DNA of 64,000 nt from Rivibacter subsaxonicus (GTDB lineage Bacteria; Pseudomonadota; Gammaproteobacteria; Burkholderiales; Burkholderiaceae_C). A model generated the notes under the pieces. That model saw nothing but the letters and a program-made list of their open reading frames with translations. It did not search any database and was not told where the DNA came from. The position numbers were made by a program, and so were the translations under genes. Shown here piece by piece: positions 43,383 through 51,665 of this stretch (its first letter is position 1; each line of letters opens with the position of its first letter). The DNA is taken from assembly GCF_004217215.1 (NCBI RefSeq), contig NZ_SHKP01000004.1:714829-778828 (forward strand), written 5' to 3'.

Positions 43383-44804
43383 TCATAGCGCCAACCACAC
43401 CAGCGCGACCGCCACCAGCACGATCAGGCGGCTGATGCGGTCGCGCAGCGCGAACACGACCGGGTCGTCGTAGAGGCCACCGTGGTAGGCCTTCAGCCAC
43501 AGCCGCACCAGCCAGTACAGCAGCAGCGGGCACATCAACCACAGCACGTAGGCGTGCGTGTAGCGGGCACTGACGGCCGGATCGTTGAGGTAGAGGCTGA
43601 GCGTGAGGATCGACAGTTGGCCCGCCGACAAGCCTGCCGCCAGCACGAAGACGCCGTCATCGGCGGTGTAGGCCCGGCCCTTGATGCGCTTCTGGTCGTG
43701 GGCGCGCAGCTCGCCGATCTCGACATAGCGCTTGGCCAACGCCAGGCTCAGGAACATGAACATCGAGAAGCCGAGCATCCACATCGAAGGCTCGACCTGC
43801 GTCGCGGCCCAGCCGCCGATGATGCGCAGCGTGTAGAGCAGGGCCAGCGTGAAGACGTCGACCAGCACGCGGCGCTTGAGCCAGGTCGAGTACAGCGTGG
43901 TCAGCAGCACGTAGCCGAGCAGCACCCCGAGCGCGGCCGGCGGCAGCGTCAGTGCCGCCAGCACCAGGCTTGCCGCGAGCAACGCCAGCGCCAGCCGCAG
44001 CCCCTGGGCGATCGGGATCAGCCCGGCCGCAAAGGGCCGCTTGCACTTGCGCGGGTGCTGGCGGTCGGCCTCCAGGTCGAGCAGGTCGTTGAGCACGTAG
44101 ATCGCCGACGCGGCCAGGCCGAAGCAAAGGAACATCGACAGCGCCGCCAGCAGCATCTGCGAGGTGGCCATGTCGAGGATCGGGAGCAACGGCAGGAACA
44201 CCAGCACGTTCTTGAGCCACTGGTGCAGGCGGATGCCGTAGAGCCAGTCGCGCAGCGAGGCGCGCGGAACGCTGATCTCGGCCTCGACCGCGGCGCAGCC
44301 GGCGGCCGCGCGGCGCAGCGCGGCCGAGTTGGACACCACCACCGCCGCCTGCGCCCCTTGCCAGACGCCGAGGTCGATCGGCGCGTCGCCGGCGTAGCAG
44401 AAGCCCTGGCCGGCGGCATCGAGCCGGATCGCCGCCAGCTTCTGCGCGCCGCTGAGGTTGTCGCTGCCGTCCGAGGCCAGCACCGCGTCGAACAGGCCCA
44501 GGTGCCCGGCCACGGCCTCGGCCAGGCCGCGGTCGCTGGCGGTGGCGAGCACGACGCGCCGGCCCTGCGCGCGCGCGGTGCGGATCAGGTCGAGCACCTC
44601 GGCGCGGTAGGGCAAGGCGGCCGGATCGAGCCGCACGCGCCGGGCGATCTCGCGCTTGAACGCAGCCTTGCCGCGCAGCAGCCAGCCGGGCAACTGCAGC
44701 GCCGCCAGCGGCCGGTCGCGCACCAGCAGCACCAAGCTCTCGTGCAGCAGGTCGGTGGCGATCAGGGTGCCGTCGAGATCGACGTAGAGCGGCGACCTGG
44801 CCAT
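43383..44804 (-). CDS. HAD phosphatase fused to UbiA prenyltransferase (decaprenyl-phosphate phosphoribosyltransferase type)
   Basis: 473 residues. The N-terminal HAD domain (1-180) has VDLDGTL (Asp9, Asp11), LATASD and YAGDAPIDLG (Asp140, Asp144). From about 190 a UbiA domain with roughly nine helices begins; its catalytic motif NDLLDLEADRQHPRKCKRP (239-257) has the NDxxDxxxD plus HPxKxxRP pattern typical of DPPR synthases. DVFTLALLYTLRIIGG is the second loop. The mycobacterial relative moves 5-phosphoribose from PRPP to decaprenyl phosphate, and a separate phosphatase then removes the 5-phosphate. Here both could be in one chain. Only six bases separate the glycosyltransferase stop from this start. 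Confidence 0.88.
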   Translation of the reverse strand: MARSPLYVDLDGTLIATDLLHESLVLLVRDRPLAALQLPGWLLRGKAAFKREIARRVRLDPAALPYRAEVLDLIRTARAQGRRVVLATASDRGLAEAVAGHLGLFDAVLASDGSDNLSGAQKLAAIRLDAAGQGFCYAGDAPIDLGVWQGAQAAVVVSNSAALRRAAAGCAAVEAEISVPRASLRDWLYGIRLHQWLKNVLVFLPLLPILDMATSQMLLAALSMFLCFGLAASAIYVLNDLLDLEADRQHPRKCKRPFAAGLIPIAQGLRLALALLAASLVLAALTLPPAALGVLLGYVLLTTLYSTWLKRRVLVDVFTLALLYTLRIIGGWAATQVEPSMWMLGFSMFMFLSLALAKRYVEIGELRAHDQKRIKGRAYTADDGVFVLAAGLSAGQLSILTLSLYLNDPAVSARYTHAYVLWLMCPLLLYWLVRLWLKAYHGGLYDDPVVFALRDRISRLIVLVAVALVWLAL

Positions 44805-44810
44805 GGCGAT

Positions 44811-46442
44811 TCAGGGGCCGGTGCGCGGAGCAGACGCCGGTCGCGCCGGCAGGACCAGCACATAGCCGGTTTCGCCGGCCAGTACCTGGGCGCGCGCGAG
44901 GTCGACCGCACCGGCGTCGAGTTGCAGGCGCTCGAGCATCGTCGCGGCAGTGGCGCCGTTGGGCCGCTCCTTGATGCGCACGTGTTCGACCCAGAGCAGG
45001 GTCGGGCAGGGATCCGCCGTCGTCGGTGCGCGGCTGTCGCCGGCGGCCATGGGCTGCACGGCGAATCCGAGGCGGCGGGCGCGCTCGGCATGCGCCCAGT
45101 AGCGCACCTCGACCTCAGCCTCTGGCTGGCTTGCCGGTGCGGGAACGAGGGCGTGCACCACCGAGCCCGGGCAGGCCGCCACGCGTTCTCGCACGAGGCG
45201 GGCGCTGGCATCCCACAGTTGTGGCTGCTGGGCGCGGTAGGCGTGCAACAGGACCGCGGGCAGCGCCATGACCAGCAGCAGGCTCCAGAGCAGGCGCCGG
45301 CTCATGATCGCGTTGGCCGACAGCGCCGCGATCGTGCCGACGATCAGCACCTGGAAGCTCACGATGTAGCGCTCGGTCACCAGCGGGCGCACCACGTGGG
45401 TCACGAGCAGGATCGCGGCGAAGGCGGCTGCCGCCGCGATGACCAGCAGCAGGCGCGGCACGCGGGCCTCGGGCGCGCGCAGCGCCTCGGCGAAGCCGCG
45501 TTCGAAGATCGGCGCCTCGCCGGCGAGGCCGCGCACGTGCACCCGCGCGGCGAGCGTCAGCAGCAGCGCGCAGCCTGCCAGTGCGCTGGCCAATGGCGCC
45601 GCGGCAAGGCATTGCCAGACAGCGCGCGCGAAGATCAGCAGCGCCTTGCCGACGCTGCTCGTCACCCAATAGGTCTTCGAGGCCGGAATCAGGAACTGCA
45701 GGTGGTAGGCGAGGTAGAGCGCGAGCAGCAGCAGCGCGGCCGCCAGCGCGCAGAGCAACGCAGTCGCCCAGCGCCGCTGGCCGCGCCACAGGCATAGCAG
45801 GGTCAGTGGACCGAGCAGGATCAGCGCCTGCAGCGTCGCGATGTAGTGCAGGTTGGTTGCCAGCACGACGGTCGCGAGGAACATCGATGCGGGCACGCGG
45901 TCGCGCTGCCAGTCGAGGTCGTCGGCATCGTCGACCAACGCGAACCCGCCCGCGACCAGCACGAAGAAGAGGCAGATCTGGGCAAAGTAGGAGCGCGCCT
46001 CCGCAAAGTAGTCGATCGACGCGGGCCAGGCGAAGAGCAGCACCGCGAAGACGAGCACGAAGGTGGCCCGGGCCGGCCGCCAGCGCAGCAGCACGCTGCC
46101 AAAGGCCACCGCCCAGGCCAGGGGCAGCAGGTTGAACAGCCGGTGCCCGATCAGGCTGTCGCCCCCGACCAGGCCCAGCAGCCAGTGCAAGGTGGAGAAC
46201 AGCGGCGGGTTGAAGTCGACGCGCCAGCGTTGCCGGGCGAGTTCGAGCAAGGGGAGGTCGTGCTGCGCGAACCAGAGCGTCCAGAACTCGTCGAGCCAGG
46301 GCCCCCGGCGCAGCGCTGCAGCCACGGCCAGAACCGTGAACAGGCACAAGAGGATGCCGACAGCTCGCATCGGGAGTGCGCGGGTCGCGCCCGAGGCCGC
46401 TGCCACCGGTTGCCCCTGGTGTCGGGAGATTGCCGCTCCCAT
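44811..46442 (-). CDS. Membrane glycosyltransferase (GT39/ArnT-like)
   Basis: 543 residues from the ATG at 46442, which has GGAGG nine bases upstream; the GTG at 46451 touches that site and is less likely. About eleven membrane helices are followed by a soluble periplasmic region from about residue 410. The first periplasmic loop has RRGPWLDEFWTLWFAQHD with the Asp51-Glu52 pair typical of GT-C enzymes, and NPPLFSTLHWLLG follows. Such enzymes use a polyprenyl-phosphate sugar as donor. It is the first gene of the minus-strand pair with HAD-UbiA, so it may attach the pentose to an envelope acceptor. Acceptor and sugar are unknown. Confidence 0.8.
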   Translation of the reverse strand: MGAAISRHQGQPVAAASGATRALPMRAVGILLCLFTVLAVAAALRRGPWLDEFWTLWFAQHDLPLLELARQRWRVDFNPPLFSTLHWLLGLVGGDSLIGHRLFNLLPLAWAVAFGSVLLRWRPARATFVLVFAVLLFAWPASIDYFAEARSYFAQICLFFVLVAGGFALVDDADDLDWQRDRVPASMFLATVVLATNLHYIATLQALILLGPLTLLCLWRGQRRWATALLCALAAALLLLALYLAYHLQFLIPASKTYWVTSSVGKALLIFARAVWQCLAAAPLASALAGCALLLTLAARVHVRGLAGEAPIFERGFAEALRAPEARVPRLLLVIAAAAAFAAILLVTHVVRPLVTERYIVSFQVLIVGTIAALSANAIMSRRLLWSLLLVMALPAVLLHAYRAQQPQLWDASARLVRERVAACPGSVVHALVPAPASQPEAEVEVRYWAHAERARRLGFAVQPMAAGDSRAPTTADPCPTLLWVEHVRIKERPNGATAATMLERLQLDAGAVDLARAQVLAGETGYVLVLPARPASAPRTGP

Positions 46443-46710
46443 GCCTCTCACCCTCCGTCGAGTTCGCGGTGAACTGCCCCGCCAAGGCCACCCGGGTAAG
46501 CGCCAGATGGCCGAACGATGCTAACCGACCCCCATTCGCGCGACCGCATCGGACGGCCCCTCGAAGAGGCGTTGCTGCGACGCCGCAACCATGCTCCCCC
46601 GGGGGTGCGGGGCCTTGGGGCGCGCCAGCCGGCGGATGTCGCCTTGCCATCGCAGCGGCTGTGCCTGCGCTTGCAGCCCCCGTGACTCTGCGCGCTTCTG
46701 CCGGGCCGCC

Positions 46711-46716
46711 TACAAT
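46711..46716 (+). promoter_or_regulatory. -10 element of ssrA
   Basis: TACAAT lies nine bases before the mature tmRNA 5' end. No clear -35 hexamer is seen at 16-18 bases; the nearest candidate (GTGACT, 46682) is too far. If transcription starts 6-8 bases after the hexamer, the 5' leader is almost absent. Confidence 0.6.
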
Positions 46717-46725
46717 CGTGGCTCT

Positions 46726-47098
46726 GGGCCCGACCAGGTTTCGACGTGGGTGCGGATTCGGAGTGGGGCATGCCGAGCATCAGTGAGCTCGTAAATCCAG
46801 CTGAAACAAACCAACTGCGAACGACGAACGTTTCGCCCTCGCCGCTTAAACACCGGTGAGCCTCTCAACGGTTGGCCGATGGGCCGGGTCCGAGGTCGCA
46901 AGACCAAGGGCTGAGGGGTAATACACATTGGCTGGTTCCTTGCTGTGCCACACAGCACCGAACGAGATCTAGTGGCTGGCGTTGTCCGTAGCGTGCTCCT
47001 GCGCGACGGCGACGTGAGACTCAAATCAGAAAGCTAAGCATGTAGATCTGCCCGATGATGGCTTGCGGACGGGGGTTCGATTCCCCCCGGGTCCACCA
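46726..47098 (+). ncRNA. ssrA: Transfer-messenger RNA (tmRNA)
   Basis: About 373 nt. The 5' end GGGCCCG (46726-46732) pairs with CGGGTCC before the discriminator A and the encoded CCA (47096-47098), giving a full 7-bp acceptor stem with one G-U. The T-arm ggggg-TTCGATT-ccccc lies at the 3' end. The tag reading frame starts at GCG (46817) and reads ANDERFALAA, then TAA (46847-46849), after the resume codon. The typical 5' motif ...GTTTCGACGTGGG follows the acceptor strand. tmRNA rescues stalled ribosomes and marks the unfinished peptide for ClpXP and similar proteases. Confidence 0.97.
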
Positions 47099-47106
47099 AC
47101 ATCCAA

Positions 47107-47137
47107 AGCCTCAGCCGTTCGCGGCTGGGGCTTTTTT
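47107..47137 (+). terminator. Rho-independent terminator of ssrA
   Basis: A 10-bp stem agcctcagcc / ggctggggct (one T-G pair) with a short loop is followed by a run of T. It lies eight bases after the tmRNA CCA end. Confidence 0.9.
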
Positions 47138-47245
47138 CTTTGGCTGGTCGCGCGTGACTGCTCCGGTCCGACGGCAGCTGGCGGACGTCGCCCACGCCGA
47201 CGCTGATGTAAGGTGCCTCGTCCGTCAACGATCGCCAAGCCAGCC

Positions 47246-48505
47246 ATGAGCCGAAAGCACTCGCATGATGCCGTCGCCCCAGCAAAGCGCGGGTCTGCTG
47301 CGTCCGAGGCCATGACCGTCGCGCCGCGAAGCAGGCGCTGGCGCGACGCGGCGATGTTGCTTGGCGCGATCTTGCTCTGCGGCGTACTCGGCTACGGTGC
47401 CGTGCGGACCTGGGAGGCGAGCCGCGTGCCTGCGGGGCCGGTGGTCGGCGACGGGATCAATGGCCCGGCCGACATGGCCTGGATCCCCGGTGGCAAGTTC
47501 CTGATGGGCAGCGACCACAAGCTCGCCCAGGCCAACGAGAAGCCGGCCCATCCGGCCCGCGTCGGTGGCCTCTGGATGGATCGCCACCATGTGACGAACG
47601 CGCAGTTCCGCCGCTTCGTCGAGGCCACCGGCTACCTCACGACCGCCGAGCGCAAGCCCGACTGGGCCACGATGGCGCCGCAACTGCCACCCGGCACGCC
47701 GCGCCCGCCCGACGAGGCACTCGTGGCCGGCGCGATGGTCTTTGTCGGCACGCCGGCAGTGGTCGACTACCGCGACTTCACCCGCTGGTGGCGCTACGTG
47801 CCGGGGGCGAGCTGGCGTCACCCGAACGGGCCGGGCAGCAGCATCGAGGGCAAGAACGATCATCCCGTGGTGCAGGTCAGCCACGAGGACGCGCTGGCCT
47901 ATGCGCGCTGGGCCGGCAAGCGCCTGCCGACCGAGGCCGAGTGGGAGTTCGCCGCGCGCGGCGGACTCGAACAGGCCACCTACGTCTGGGGCGAGGAATT
48001 CGCGCCCGGCAAGCAGCAGATGGCCAACGTCTGGCAGGGCCAGCAGAAGCGCACCTTCCCGGTGGTCAGCGCCAAGGCCGGTGGCGCCGTCGGCACCAGT
48101 GCGGCCGGAAGCTTCCCGGCCAACGGCTACGGCCTGTTCGACATGACCGGCAACGCCTGGCAGTGGGTGGCCGACTGGTATCGCGCCGATCAGTTCGAGC
48201 GCGTGGTGCGCACCGGCGCCGCGCAGGACGACCCGCCCGGCCCGAGCGACAGCTGGGACCCGAGCGAGCCGGGTGTGCCCGAGGCCGCACCGAAGCGCGT
48301 GACGCGCGGCGGCTCCTTCCTCTGCAACGAAGATTTCTGCCTGAGCTACCGGCCGAGCGCGCGGCGTGGCACCGATCCGTACACCAGCATGTCGCACCTG
48401 GGCTTCAGGCTGGTGATGAGCGAGGACGACTGGCGCGCGCAGCGCGACCAGGCCGGGCGCCAGGCATCGCCTGCCGGCGGTGTGGCCAACGGACGTGGTG
48501 GTTGA
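47246..48505 (+). CDS. Formylglycine-generating enzyme, membrane-anchored
   Basis: 419 residues. A single N-terminal helix (DAAMLLGAILLCGVLGYGAV, about 34-53) would place the catalytic domain in the periplasm. The FGE-sulfatase domain runs from about 75 to 405: MAWIPGGKFLMGSD, WRHPNGPGSSIEGKNDHPVVQVSHEDALAYARWAGKRLPTEAEWEFAARGG, NGYGLFDMTGNAWQWVADWY, and RGGSFLCNEDFCLSYRPSARRG. Cys360 and Cys365 match the redox-active Cys336/Cys341 pair of human FGE, so this is the copper/oxygen-dependent type and should be active. It converts the sulfatase active-site Cys to formylglycine. It stands two genes upstream of an arylsulfatase, in the same direction, as maturation partner. Confidence 0.93.
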   Translation: MSRKHSHDAVAPAKRGSAASEAMTVAPRSRRWRDAAMLLGAILLCGVLGYGAVRTWEASRVPAGPVVGDGINGPADMAWIPGGKFLMGSDHKLAQANEKPAHPARVGGLWMDRHHVTNAQFRRFVEATGYLTTAERKPDWATMAPQLPPGTPRPPDEALVAGAMVFVGTPAVVDYRDFTRWWRYVPGASWRHPNGPGSSIEGKNDHPVVQVSHEDALAYARWAGKRLPTEAEWEFAARGGLEQATYVWGEEFAPGKQQMANVWQGQQKRTFPVVSAKAGGAVGTSAAGSFPANGYGLFDMTGNAWQWVADWYRADQFERVVRTGAAQDDPPGPSDSWDPSEPGVPEAAPKRVTRGGSFLCNEDFCLSYRPSARRGTDPYTSMSHLGFRLVMSEDDWRAQRDQAGRQASPAGGVANGRGG

Positions 48506-48576
48506 CGAGGCGTGACACGCCAGCGATAAGCCCGAATCGTTCTCATCCACGTGCGCGCAGCGCAGAGGAGGCATGG

Positions 48577-49608
48577 ATGCAAGGTGAACAACGGCTCGGC
48601 ATCTGGCAACGCACGAGGCGCTGGCTCGTGCTCGGGGCCGCGGCCCTGGTGCTGGCGGCCTGTGCCAGCGGCGGTGGCGGGAACACCGACCCGCTACCCT
48701 CGTGGAACGAAGGCACCAGCAAGCAGGCGATCCTCAAGTTCGTCGACGGGGTCACGCGCGAGGGCTCGCCGTCCTACGTCGCGCCGGCCGAACGCATCGC
48801 CACCTTCGACAACGACGGCACGCTCTGGGCCGAGCAGCCGCTTTACTTTCAGTTCCTGTTCATGCTCGAGCAGGTCAAGGCCGCGGCACCTCAGCATCCC
48901 GAGTGGAAGGACAACGCAGCCTTCAAGGCGCTGGTGGCCAACGACCACGCGGCGCTGGCCGAGATGGGCCACAAGCCGATCCTCGAACTGCTGATGGTGG
49001 CCAACAGCGGCATGAGCAACGAGGCCTACGACCAGACCATCCGCGACTGGCTCGCCAGCGCGCGCCACCCCAAGCTCAAGCGCCCGTTCACCGAACTGGT
49101 CTACCAGCCGCAGCTCGAGTTGCTGGCCTACCTGCGCAGCAAGGGCTTCAAGACCTTCATCGTCTCCGGCGGCTCGGTCGAGTTCATGCGGCCGTGGGTC
49201 GAGAAGGTCTATGGCATCCCGCCCGAGCAGGTGGTCGGCTCTCAGCAGGGCATGAAGTTCGACATGGCCGGCGGCAAGCCGGTGCTGATGCGCGAGCCCA
49301 AGATCGACTTCATCGACGACGGTCCGGGCAAGCCGGTCGGCATCTACAAGCAGATCGGCCGGCGGCCGATCCTCGCCTTCGGCAACTCCGATGGCGACCT
49401 GCAGATGCTGCAGTACACCGTGGCTGGGTCCGGCGCGCGGATGGCGCTGATCGTCCATCACGACGACGCGGCGCGCGAGTTTGCCTACGACCGCCAGTCC
49501 AAGATCGGCAAGCTCGACAAGGCCTGGGACGAGGCCAAGGCCAAGGGCTGGACGGTGGTCAGCATGCAGCGCGACTGGAAGCAGGTCTTCCCGGCGCCGA
49601 AGAACTGA
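48577..49608 (+). CDS. HAD-superfamily phosphatase-like lipoprotein
   Basis: 343 residues from the ATG at 48577, with AGAGGAGG five bases upstream. A lipoprotein signal ends LVLAAC with Cys29 (Ala at +2). HAD motif I is ATFDNDGTLWAEQP (Asp at nucleophile and +2 positions), motif II FIVSGGSVEFM (Ser-Gly), and motif IV LAFGNSDGDLQMLQY (Asp pair). The cap is helical (about 90-175). This is a phosphatase-like architecture facing the periplasm or outer membrane. It lies between FGE and sulfatase genes, all rightward, so it may act on the same substrate, for example a phosphorylated or sulfated compound. The substrate is unknown. Confidence 0.83.
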   Translation: MQGEQRLGIWQRTRRWLVLGAAALVLAACASGGGGNTDPLPSWNEGTSKQAILKFVDGVTREGSPSYVAPAERIATFDNDGTLWAEQPLYFQFLFMLEQVKAAAPQHPEWKDNAAFKALVANDHAALAEMGHKPILELLMVANSGMSNEAYDQTIRDWLASARHPKLKRPFTELVYQPQLELLAYLRSKGFKTFIVSGGSVEFMRPWVEKVYGIPPEQVVGSQQGMKFDMAGGKPVLMREPKIDFIDDGPGKPVGIYKQIGRRPILAFGNSDGDLQMLQYTVAGSGARMALIVHHDDAAREFAYDRQSKIGKLDKAWDEAKAKGWTVVSMQRDWKQVFPAPKN

Positions 49609-49782
49609 ACAGAAATGCGGAGGGGAAGCGGTGCCTGGCACACGCGACCCCGGAACCGCTGCCGAGGTGGCCGCGGGCGAACAGCCCGGCCTGTCGTGGG
49701 GAGAGTGCGGGCAACCGCATCCATCGTGGTTCGTGCGCGGGAGTGCGTACGGTCTGATCCAACTGCACACAGGAGTGATGGC

Positions 49783-51483
49783 ATGAGTTGTTTGAAGTCG
49801 AGCCTGCGGGGACTCGGGCGCGTTGCGCTCACGGCCCTCACCGCCGTCTGCGCCCTGACGCTGACGGTGCCGGCCGCCCATGCGCAGGCACAGAAGAAGC
49901 CGAACATCCTGGTGATCTTCGGCGACGACGTCGGCATCGCCAACATCAGCGCCTACAGCGGCGGGGTGATGGGCTACGAGACGCCGAACATCGACCGCAT
50001 CGGGCGGGAAGGCATCCGTCTCCAGCACTACTACGCCGAGCAGTCGTGCACCGCAGGACGTGCCGCGTTCCTGACCGGCCAGCATGGCATCCGCACCGGG
50101 CTGACCAAGGTCGGCTTCCCGGGTGCACCGATGGGCATGAGCCAACTCGACCCGTCGATCGGCGGGCTGCTGCGCAACATGGGCTACGCCACCGGCCAGT
50201 TCGGCAAGAACCATGTCGGTGACCGCAATCCTTCGCTGCCTACGGTCAATGGCTTCGACGAGTTCTTCGGCAACCTCTACCACCTCAACGCCGAGGAAGA
50301 GCCAGAGCTGCCGGACTATCCGAAGGACCCGGCCTACCGCGCCAAGTTCGGACCGCGCGGCGTGCTCAAGACCATGGCCACCGGCAAGGACGACGCCACG
50401 GTCGACCCGCGCTTCGGCAAGGTCGGCATGCAGACGATCCAGGACACCGGCCCGCTGACCAAGAAGCGGATGGAAACGGTTGACGACGAGACCTCGGCCG
50501 CCGCGATCGACTTCATGAAGCGCCAGAACGCCGCCGGGAAGCCATTCTTCACCTGGATGAACGCCACCCGCATGCACCTGCGCACCCACGTGCGCGAGTC
50601 GCACCGCGGCCGCTACAAGCATGGCGACAGCGAATACATCGACGGCATGATCGAGCACGACGAGATGGTCGGCTCGCTGCTCAAGGCGCTAGACGACATG
50701 GGTATCGCCAACAACACCATCGTCGTCTACACCAGCGACAACGGGCCGCACATGAACACCTGGCCCGACGGGGCTATGACGCCGTTCCGCGCCGAGAAGA
50801 ACACCAACTGGGAGGGCGCATTCCGCGTGCCCGCGGTGGTGCGCTGGCCCGGCGTGATCAAGCCCGGAACCGTCACCAACGAGCTGATGAGCCACAACGA
50901 CTGGGTGCCCACGCTGATGGCAATCGCCGGCGAGCCCGACATCATCGGCAAGCTCAAGAAGGGCTACACGACCACCGGCCCGCAGGGCCGCACGTTCAAG
51001 GTGCACCTCGACGGCTACGACCAGTCCACCTTCCTGCGCACCGTCAGCGGCACCGCCGGCAACAACAACGGCGTCAAGAGCGCGCGCGACAAGTTCTTCT
51101 ACACCGACGACGACGGCCTGCTGGTGGCGTTCCGGCAGGGCGACTACAAGTACGTCTACGCCGAGCAGCGCCTGCCGGGCACCATGGGTGTCTGGGCCGA
51201 GCCCTTCACGCGGCTGCGCCTGCAGAAGATCTTCAACCTGTTCCAGGACCCGTACGAGCGGGCCGACATCACGTCCAACACCTTCTGGGACTGGCAACTG
51301 AACCACGTCGGCCAGGTCTACGGGGCGATGGACCAGGTCTTCGCCTTCGCCGATTCGTTCAAGGAGTTCCCGCCGCGCTCGTTCCCGCCGAGCTTCGTGC
51401 CGGCGACGATCATGGAAGAGGTGATCAACGACCTCAAGGTCGAGCGGCGAAGGGCCGAGCAGGCGGCGCCCAAGTCCAAGTAG
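49783..51483 (+). CDS. Secreted arylsulfatase
   Basis: 566 residues from the ATG at 49783 (AGGAG seven bases upstream). A Sec signal (VALTALTAVCALTLTVPAAHA, cleavage near 34) is followed by KPNILVIFGDDVGIANIS with metal ligands Asp48/Asp49. The sulfatase signature is EQSCTAGRAAFLTG: Cys89 is the residue converted to formylglycine, with Arg93 (C-x-A-x-R form). GDRN, HMHLRTH and YTSDNGPHMNTWPDG complete the alkaline-phosphatase-like fold. It hydrolyses a sulfate ester in the periplasm; the substrate is not predictable. The upstream FGE is the obvious maturase. A hairpin terminator follows at 51609. Confidence 0.93.
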   Translation: MSCLKSSLRGLGRVALTALTAVCALTLTVPAAHAQAQKKPNILVIFGDDVGIANISAYSGGVMGYETPNIDRIGREGIRLQHYYAEQSCTAGRAAFLTGQHGIRTGLTKVGFPGAPMGMSQLDPSIGGLLRNMGYATGQFGKNHVGDRNPSLPTVNGFDEFFGNLYHLNAEEEPELPDYPKDPAYRAKFGPRGVLKTMATGKDDATVDPRFGKVGMQTIQDTGPLTKKRMETVDDETSAAAIDFMKRQNAAGKPFFTWMNATRMHLRTHVRESHRGRYKHGDSEYIDGMIEHDEMVGSLLKALDDMGIANNTIVVYTSDNGPHMNTWPDGAMTPFRAEKNTNWEGAFRVPAVVRWPGVIKPGTVTNELMSHNDWVPTLMAIAGEPDIIGKLKKGYTTTGPQGRTFKVHLDGYDQSTFLRTVSGTAGNNNGVKSARDKFFYTDDDGLLVAFRQGDYKYVYAEQRLPGTMGVWAEPFTRLRLQKIFNLFQDPYERADITSNTFWDWQLNHVGQVYGAMDQVFAFADSFKEFPPRSFPPSFVPATIMEEVINDLKVERRRAEQAAPKSK

Positions 51484-51608
51484 GCGGCTTGCCGCGATCA
51501 CTCGCTGTGCCTGCCGTCGGTCACTGCTCGAGCCTGACCGGCTGCGCGATCAAGGAACCCAGGCGAAGCGACGTGGCCCAGATCCTGGGGCGTTGAATCG
51601 CCAACGAC

Positions 51609-51640
51609 AGCAAGGGCGCCTCGGGGCGCCCTTGCTTTGC
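51609..51640. terminator. Hairpin between convergent sulfatase and outer-membrane protein genes
   Basis: A perfect 12-bp stem agcaagggcgcc / ggcgcccttgct with a four-base loop is followed by ttgc on the plus strand and by a weak tract on the minus strand. It lies between the sulfatase stop (51483) and the barrel gene stop (51666), so it could serve both. Confidence 0.7.
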
Positions 51641-51665
51641 CCGGACTCGCCGCTGCTGCGGGCTG

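Noticed and set aside
46726-47098. Protein-coding frames across the ssrA region
   Set aside because: The acceptor stem, T-arm, tag frame and CCA end show that this is tmRNA; the frames are accidental.
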